DNA of 64,000 nt, from positions 1-64,000 of the forward strand of contig CAZRQL010000008.1 in assembly GCA_964602415.1 (NCBI GenBank). Reading direction: 5' to 3'. Origin of the DNA: CAZRQL01 sp964602415. Lineage in GTDB: Bacteria > Bacteroidota > Bacteroidia > Cytophagales > Flammeovirgaceae. Shown piece by piece: positions 59,381 through 64,000 of this stretch. The notes under the pieces were generated by a model. That model was not told the origin of the DNA, made no database searches, and was given only the letters and a program-made list of their open reading frames with translations. Each line of letters begins with the position of its first letter. Positions within the stretch are counted from its first letter, which is position 1. Made by a program: the position numbers and the translations under genes.

Positions 59381-61009
59381 TTAGTAGTCCATGCCGCCCA
59401 TTCCACCAGGCATGGCAGGAGCAGGCTTATCTTCAGGAATCTCAGCTACTACGCACTCAGTAGTCAGCAGCAGAGAAGCGATAGAAGCTGCATTTTCCAG
59501 TGCCAAACGGGTTACTTTGGTGGGGTCAATGACACCTTCGGCAACCAAGTTCTCGAATTTGTCGGTGCGGGCGTTGTAGCCAAAGTCATCTTTGCCTTCC
59601 CTTACTTTTTGGACAATCACCGAAGGCTCAAGCCCGCAGTTGGCGATGATGGTACGCAAGGGAGACTCCAACGCCTGACGAACGATAGATACACCGGTTT
59701 TTTCGTCTTCGTTGGATACTTGTACATTGTCAAGGCTGGGGATAGTACGAATGAAAGCCACACCACCACCGGGAACAACACCCTCTTCTACGGCAGCTCT
59801 GGTAGCATGAAGGGCATCGTCAACGCGGTCTTTTTTCTCTTTCATCTCAACTTCAGTAGCCGCACCAATGTAAAGAATGGCCACACCACCAGACAATTTA
59901 GCCAAACGCTCTTGAAGTTTTTCGCGGTCGTAGTCTGAGGTAGTGTTTTCTATTTGCATCTTGATTTCTTTGATGCGTGCCTCAATCATGTTTTTCTGAC
60001 CCATACCATTTACGATGGTGGTATTGTCTTTGTCCACGATGATTTTTTCGGCACGACCCAAGTAGTCAAGCGTAACGTTTTCCAGTTTGTACCCGCGCTC
60101 TTCCGATACCACGGTACCACCCGTCAAAACAGCTATATCTTCCAACATAGCTTTGCGGCGGTCGCCAAAGCCGGGGGCTTTGACAGCGGCAATTTTGAGC
60201 GAGCCACGGATTTTGTTCACCACCAAGGTAGCCAAAGCCTCACCATCAACATCTTCTGCTATAATCAACAAAGGACGACCGGTCTGAACCACAGATTCCA
60301 ATACAGGCAGCAACTCTTTCATCGAAGAGACTTTCTTGTCATAGACCAAGATATAAGGATTGTCAAGCTCTGCCTCCATTTTCTCGGTATTGGTAACAAA
60401 GTAAGGCGACAAATAACCTCTGTCAAACTGCATACCTTCAACAGTTTTGACCTCTGTATCAGTTCCTTTGGCCTCTTCTACCGTAATGACACCATCTTTG
60501 CCGACTTTTTCCATGGCATCGGCTATCATGCGACCAATGGCGTTGTCGTTGTTGGCAGATATGGTAGCCACTTGCTCGATTTCTTTGTTACTGCTGACGT
60601 GTTTTGACATTTTTTTCAATTCAGCCACAACTTGATGAACGGCTTTGTCAATCCCGCGTTTGATATCCATAGGATTGGCACCGGCTACCACGTTTTTGAT
60701 ACCGGCAGAGAAAATAGCTTGAGCCAAAACGGTAGCGGTAGTGGTACCATCGCCGGCTTGATCGGCAGTTTTTGAGGCAACTTCTTTAATGAGTTGCGCA
60801 CCCATATTTTCGATAGGGTCTTTGAGTTCGATTTCTTTAGCAACCGAAACACCATCTTTTGTTACAGAAGGAGCACCGAATTTTTTATCCAAAATGACAT
60901 TGCGTCCTTTTGGACCCAAAGTAGCCTTTACAGCGTTGGCCAAAGTGTCAACACCTCTTTTAAGACCATCAATAGCCTCAGTGTGAAAAAGCAATTTTTT
61001 TGCAGCCAT
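59381..61009 (-). CDS. groEL: Chaperonin GroEL (60 kDa)
   Basis: ATP-driven protein-folding chamber with GroES. 542 residues. AAKKLLFHTEAIDGLKRGVD at the N-terminus, GPKGRNVILDKKFGAPSVTK and the ATP-binding QAGDGTTTATVLAQ segment (about 84-97) are canonical, and the C-terminal GGMGGMDY is a shortened GGM tail. It follows groES by 48 bases in a two-gene operon and ends at a strong hairpin. No CIRCE element is seen in the upstream region. Confidence 0.98.
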   Translation of the reverse strand: MAAKKLLFHTEAIDGLKRGVDTLANAVKATLGPKGRNVILDKKFGAPSVTKDGVSVAKEIELKDPIENMGAQLIKEVASKTADQAGDGTTTATVLAQAIFSAGIKNVVAGANPMDIKRGIDKAVHQVVAELKKMSKHVSSNKEIEQVATISANNDNAIGRMIADAMEKVGKDGVITVEEAKGTDTEVKTVEGMQFDRGYLSPYFVTNTEKMEAELDNPYILVYDKKVSSMKELLPVLESVVQTGRPLLIIAEDVDGEALATLVVNKIRGSLKIAAVKAPGFGDRRKAMLEDIAVLTGGTVVSEERGYKLENVTLDYLGRAEKIIVDKDNTTIVNGMGQKNMIEARIKEIKMQIENTTSDYDREKLQERLAKLSGGVAILYIGAATEVEMKEKKDRVDDALHATRAAVEEGVVPGGGVAFIRTIPSLDNVQVSNEDEKTGVSIVRQALESPLRTIIANCGLEPSVIVQKVREGKDDFGYNARTDKFENLVAEGVIDPTKVTRLALENAASIASLLLTTECVVAEIPEDKPAPAMPGGMGGMDY

Positions 61010-61057
61010 GATTTGTTTAATTTTTAAATACTTTTTTAAATTTTACAAAAAAAACAG

Positions 61058-61348
61058 TTAGAGGATAGCGAAAATATCAGATTCTCTCATAATAAGGTAC
61101 TCTTCGCCGTCAATGGTGATTTCAGTACCGGCATACTTGCCATAGAGGATAGAATCTCCTACTTTTACTGTCATAGGTTCATCTTTTTTACCTGAACCTA
61201 CGGCTATTACCTCGCCGCGTTGGGGTTTTTCCTTGGCGGTATCGGGGATGATAATACCAGAAACGGTTTTTTCTTCCGCAGGAGCGGGCTTGACCAGCAC
61301 CCTGTCCGATAAAGGCTTAACACCTACTTTCTTTGTGTTTTTTGACAT
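61058..61348 (-). CDS. groES: Co-chaperonin GroES
   Basis: Seven-fold lid of GroEL. 96 residues; PLSDRVLVKPAPAEEKTVSG near the N-terminus and KVGDSILYGKYAGTEITIDG are the family motifs, with the mobile loop between (EEKTVSGIIIPDTAKE). Starts at ATG 61348 after a 200-bp upstream region with no HrcA box. Confidence 0.97.
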   Translation of the reverse strand: MSKNTKKVGVKPLSDRVLVKPAPAEEKTVSGIIIPDTAKEKPQRGEVIAVGSGKKDEPMTVKVGDSILYGKYAGTEITIDGEEYLIMRESDIFAIL

Positions 61349-61547
61349 AATAATATGATTTGATTTTTGATGTTTGCTATTACACTTCTTGTGCCAAGCA
61401 TCAAATTGACATACAAACTGACATTTTTTCAGTCCTTAGTTCCAAAAAATTGCGTCAATTTTGCCATAGTCAAGGCAATAAACTGCCGCAATGACAGTAT
61501 TTTGCGCAGTCAGTAAAGCCATATCCGAGTTGTAGGAAAACGAAAAT

Positions 61548-62744
61548 CTATTTTTCATAAAAAAGCAAAGAACTGTCCCCATAACTCAAAAAACGGTAGC
61601 CATTGTCCAAGGCTTGCCGATAAACTTTTTCCCAATCTTTGCAAAAGGCCGCCACCAACAGCATCAAAGTAGATTGGGGCTGATGAAAATTGGTAATCAG
61701 GGCATCACAAAACGCAAAACGATAGCCCGGAAGTATCATCAAAGATGTTTTGCCCTCAATGGAGCTAAGGCTATTTTTTTGGCAATATTCCAAAAGGATT
61801 TCTAAGGCCTGCCGACGGCTCAAAGGCAAAGTCTCAAATTGGTAGGGGTAGAGTTTGTCTATGGAAAAAATTGGGTCTTTGTCTTGGTAGAGTTTGACCG
61901 CAAACCAATACAAACTCTCCATGGTTCTGAGGGAAGTTGTGCCCACGCAAATGAGGTTTTGTCTTTGAAGCAGGCTTTGGAGTGTTGTCAAAGGTATGGC
62001 CACTCGCTCGCTGTGCATGTCGTGCTCATGTGCCAACTCGGCCTTGAGAGGCTTGAAAGTCCCCGCCCCTACGTGGAGAGTAAGCTCGGCGCGGGCTATG
62101 TTTTTCGCACTAAGTCCCTCAAAAACAGCCTCCGTAAAGTGCAAACCGGCGGTTGGGGCAGCAATTGCACCCTCATGGCGGGCAAAAATGGTCTGGTAGC
62201 GGTGCTTGTCGGAGGCAGTGGCTCCCCGTTTGAGATAAGGCGGGATGGGCATCGCACCGATGCGCTCCAGCACTTGAGAAAAAGCCAAACCATCCGGCCA
62301 GCTAAACTCTACCATCTTCTCTTGTCTATCCAAAAGAACTGCCGAAACGCCTTTGTTTGTCAGACGCAAACCCTCGTTCCAGCGTTTGAGATTGCCTATT
62401 TCGCACCGCCAAACGCAACGCTGAGTAGCAGAAAGGGCTATCGAAACATCGCTTTGATAAGGCTCAAGCAGTAAAATCTCTATCTTAGAACCACTTGGCT
62501 TGCCAAAAATACATCTGGCCGCTATGACTTTGGTATTGTTGTAAATCAGCATCGAATCGGCACTAAGCTGCTCAGGCAAGCACTTAAAAACGCTATGAGT
62601 TATTTCTCCATCACGATACACCAACAGTTTGGCTTCATCCCGCTTTTCAAGCGGAAAAGAGGCTATCTTTTCATCCGGCAAGTCATAGCTGTATTGCTGT
62701 GAAAGGATTTTAGGCGGGTTTGGCAAAATCAAATTATAACTCAT
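61548..62744 (-). CDS. queA: S-adenosylmethionine:tRNA ribosyltransferase-isomerase
   Basis: Transfers ribose from SAM to the preQ1 base of tRNA to make epoxyqueuosine. 398 residues. The N-terminal YDLPDEKIASFPLEKRDEAK, the GAIAAPTAGLHFT motif and LTLHVGAGTFKPL are exact QueA signatures, and TNFHQPQSTLMLLVAAF is at the C-terminus. It starts three bases after the cysH stop, in one operon. Confidence 0.95.
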   Translation of the reverse strand: MSYNLILPNPPKILSQQYSYDLPDEKIASFPLEKRDEAKLLVYRDGEITHSVFKCLPEQLSADSMLIYNNTKVIAARCIFGKPSGSKIEILLLEPYQSDVSIALSATQRCVWRCEIGNLKRWNEGLRLTNKGVSAVLLDRQEKMVEFSWPDGLAFSQVLERIGAMPIPPYLKRGATASDKHRYQTIFARHEGAIAAPTAGLHFTEAVFEGLSAKNIARAELTLHVGAGTFKPLKAELAHEHDMHSERVAIPLTTLQSLLQRQNLICVGTTSLRTMESLYWFAVKLYQDKDPIFSIDKLYPYQFETLPLSRRQALEILLEYCQKNSLSSIEGKTSLMILPGYRFAFCDALITNFHQPQSTLMLLVAAFCKDWEKVYRQALDNGYRFLSYGDSSLLFYEK

Positions 62745-62747
62745 TTA

Positions 62748-63404
62748 TTACGGCTTAGATATTAATTCTGTGTGCAAACCACATTCGGTTTTATTCATTC
62801 CGCTCCAACGCCCCTCTCTTTCTGCTGTGCTGTGCCTTGTGCAAGGCTCACAACCTATGCTAAAATAGCCCTTCGCTTCCAAAGGATGGCGAGGCAAATG
62901 GTGGTCTTTGATGTATTGAGCAATGTGTTTTTTGTTCCACTCCAACATAGGATGAAGCCTGAGTGTACCGTTTTTGCCCTCCATTTCGTATTCCAAAGTG
63001 CTGCGGTTGGCGTTTTGGTCTTTGCGCACACCGCTGACCCAAACCTCATAGTTGCCCAATAAAGCATCAACGGGCATGACTTTATTGATATGGCAGCAAT
63101 AGTCAGGATCTTTGACAAAATAAAACGCCCCGTGGGCATCTCTTTGGGCGATTTTGGGAATGGGTGAAACCAAATCCAGTACTTCCAAACCCAAGAGCTT
63201 GGAGACTTGATTTTTGTAAACCATCGTCTCGCTGAAATGAAAGCCTGTATTAATAAAATAAATTGGCATTTGGGGCATAAACCGCGCAATCAAGTGCAGC
63301 ATAGGCAGACTATGGCTCTGAAATGAGGACGTTGCAAATATTTTTTTGTCTTTGAATTTCAAAATTTTTTCTTGAAAAATATCAATCAATTGAGAATAAT
63401 CCAT
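62748..63404 (-). CDS. cysH: Adenylyl-sulfate (APS)-type reductase
   Basis: Reduces activated sulfate to sulfite in assimilation. 218 residues. The cysteine pattern CC (103-104) and CxxC (185, 188) marks a [4Fe-4S] cluster as in APS reductases and B. subtilis-type CysH, and ECGLH (C208) is the catalytic cysteine. SSFQSHSLPMLHLI and FINTGFHFSET are substrate-binding segments. No cysD, cysN or cysC is nearby. A TAAATTTG promoter element lies 19 bases upstream; queA follows in the operon. Confidence 0.92.
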   Translation of the reverse strand: MDYSQLIDIFQEKILKFKDKKIFATSSFQSHSLPMLHLIARFMPQMPIYFINTGFHFSETMVYKNQVSKLLGLEVLDLVSPIPKIAQRDAHGAFYFVKDPDYCCHINKVMPVDALLGNYEVWVSGVRKDQNANRSTLEYEMEGKNGTLRLHPMLEWNKKHIAQYIKDHHLPRHPLEAKGYFSIGCEPCTRHSTAEREGRWSGMNKTECGLHTELISKP

Positions 63405-63423
63405 AAAATAATTACCAAAGCCA

Positions 63424-63431
63424 CAAATTTA
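63424..63431 (-). promoter_or_regulatory. -7 element (TAAATTTG) of cysH-queA
   Basis: Exact TAnnTTTG match on the minus strand, 19 bases before the cysH ATG at 63404 and immediately after the terminator of the upstream gene. Confidence 0.6.
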
Positions 63432-63440
63432 CAAACAAAA

Positions 63441-63488
63441 AAAGCCCGACGGAATTTGGTCGGGCTTTCAAATGTCGGGCTTTCAAAT
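63441..63488. terminator. Terminator with duplicated arm between zinc peptidase and cysH
   Basis: AAAGCCCGAC (63441-63450) pairs with GTCGGGCTTT (63459-63468). The 15-base unit GTCGGGCTTTCAAAT is then repeated in tandem (63459-63473 and 63474-63488). On the minus strand the T-tract after the hairpin is CTTTTTTTG, so it ends the zinc peptidase transcript. Confidence 0.85.
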
Positions 63489-63502
63489 TAAACCAAAGGA
63501 AA

Positions 63503-64000
63503 TTAATCCCTGTCCATACCCAAAAACGCTGTCAAATAGTACAAAAGACCAGCCAAAGAGCCCAAAGCAGCTATCACGTAAGTATAGGCAGCCCATTTAA
63601 GTGCATCGTAGGCCATGGCTTTTTCTTGAGGATTGGCTACCCGAACTTGTTGCATCCAAACCAACGCCCGTCTGCTGGCATCTATCTCTACAGGCAAGGT
63701 AACAAAACTAAACAGAGTAAATACCGCATAAGCAGCAACAATAACCAACAAAACGGCCTTAATAGGTAGCCCCAAATAAGCGATTCCCCCAAAAATAGAG
63801 AGCAGGATAAAGATATTCATCACCTGAGCGGAAAAGTTTTGGATAGGCACCATCATAGACCTGAACTGAAGCGGTGCATAAGCAGTGGCATGTTGGATGG
63901 CATGTCCGCACTCATGGGCTGCAATGGCTACGCTGGCGGCACTATCACCATAATAAACAGGCTCGCTGAGGTTTACGGTTCGGGTGGCGGGGTTGTAGTG
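63503..64000 (-). CDS. Membrane zinc metallopeptidase, YugP-type (5' end outside window)
   Basis: The frame stays open to the right edge; the visible 165 residues are the C-terminal part. AAHECGHAIQHA (HEXXH zinc motif) is at the start of the visible part, and the following segments FILLSIFGGIAYLGL, AVLLVIVAAYAVFTLFSF and AAYTYVIAALGSLAGLLYYL are membrane helices. This order fits the YugP/Zn_peptidase_2 family of about 230 residues. The ATG at 63856 is internal. Role in membrane proteostasis is unproven. Confidence 0.88.
   Translation of the reverse strand, partial: HYNPATRTVNLSEPVYYGDSAASVAIAAHECGHAIQHATAYAPLQFRSMMVPIQNFSAQVMNIFILLSIFGGIAYLGLPIKAVLLVIVAAYAVFTLFSFVTLPVEIDASRRALVWMQQVRVANPQEKAMAYDALKWAAYTYVIAALGSLAGLLYYLTAFLGMDRD

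Noticed and set aside
61349..61547. CIRCE (HrcA) element or sigma-54 promoter upstream of groES
   Set aside because: No TTAGCACTC-type inverted repeat is present. A TTGGCACAAGAAGTGTAAT segment resembles a -24 box but lacks the GC of the -12 box.
1..64000. CRISPR array, tRNA, rRNA, or integrase gene
   Set aside because: No regularly spaced direct repeats, no cloverleaf or rRNA sequence, and no tyrosine-recombinase or integrase open frame was found in either strand.

Overview
The window is a 64 kb stretch of a Bacteroidota chromosome, most likely of the Cytophagales type. The evidence is a GldF gliding-motility ABC permease, three secreted proteins with type IX secretion (T9SS) or CHU_C C-terminal sorting domains, OmpA-family proteins with LamG or carboxypeptidase-regulatory-like modules, a FIST/SpoIIE pair, and many promoters of the Bacteroidota TAnnTTTG type directly upstream of genes. 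No rRNA, tRNA, CRISPR array or prophage was seen. The first and last genes run off the window.

Layout: 1-1.3 kb is the C-terminal end of a type III restriction (Res) subunit. 1.3-12 kb is core metabolism: leucine dehydrogenase, an M48 protease, RlmI-type rRNA methyltransferase-lgt-nadD, then purA, pyrE and pth on the minus strand, a NadR-like kinase divergent from dapF, and a glycosyltransferase. 12-20 kb holds AlkB, a methyltransferase, a large unknown helical protein, pabB, GH3-gldF divergent from xseB, and a glycosyltransferase. 20-31 kb holds a 1029-residue CHU_C protein, a TPR protein ending in a kinase-like dimerisation hairpin without an ATPase domain, a MarR regulator, a small T9SS protein, the NAD(P)HX repair enzyme and a LamG-OmpA protein. 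31-37 kb holds maf, dxr, a GNAT enzyme, a metallophosphatase and recG. 37-54 kb holds a FIST-SpoIIE operon, an ALDH7 enzyme, a Na/Pi transporter, a secreted WD40-caspase protein, icd, thiolase and an 1100-residue T9SS surface protein. 58-64 kb holds DUF58, groES-groEL, cysH-queA and a membrane zinc peptidase.

The unusual part is 54.9-58.3 kb, an AT-rich accessory island between ordinary genes. A DUF1016 PD-(D/E)XK nuclease and a Fic enzyme each sit in a cassette-like unit. The Fic unit begins with GTTGGGTGC and ends with its exact complement GCACCCAAC, which fit the integron core consensus GTTRRRY and RYYYAAC. Two related elements of about 400 bp (E1, E2) have 15-18 bp inverted ends, each carries the same 3' transposase remnant, and each ends 2 bp before a GTTG core. 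Each also carries a TAnnTTTG promoter facing the next cassette gene. The best reading is an integrase-less integron-like (CALIN-like) array whose recombination sites were hit twice by a promoter-carrying, transposase-derived miniature element. This is inference, but the sequence relations themselves are directly visible.

Other themes: promoter elements lying 1-6 bases from start codons, which predict leaderless mRNAs; an interspersed 24-bp palindrome; and a bidirectional terminator with a tandemly duplicated arm.
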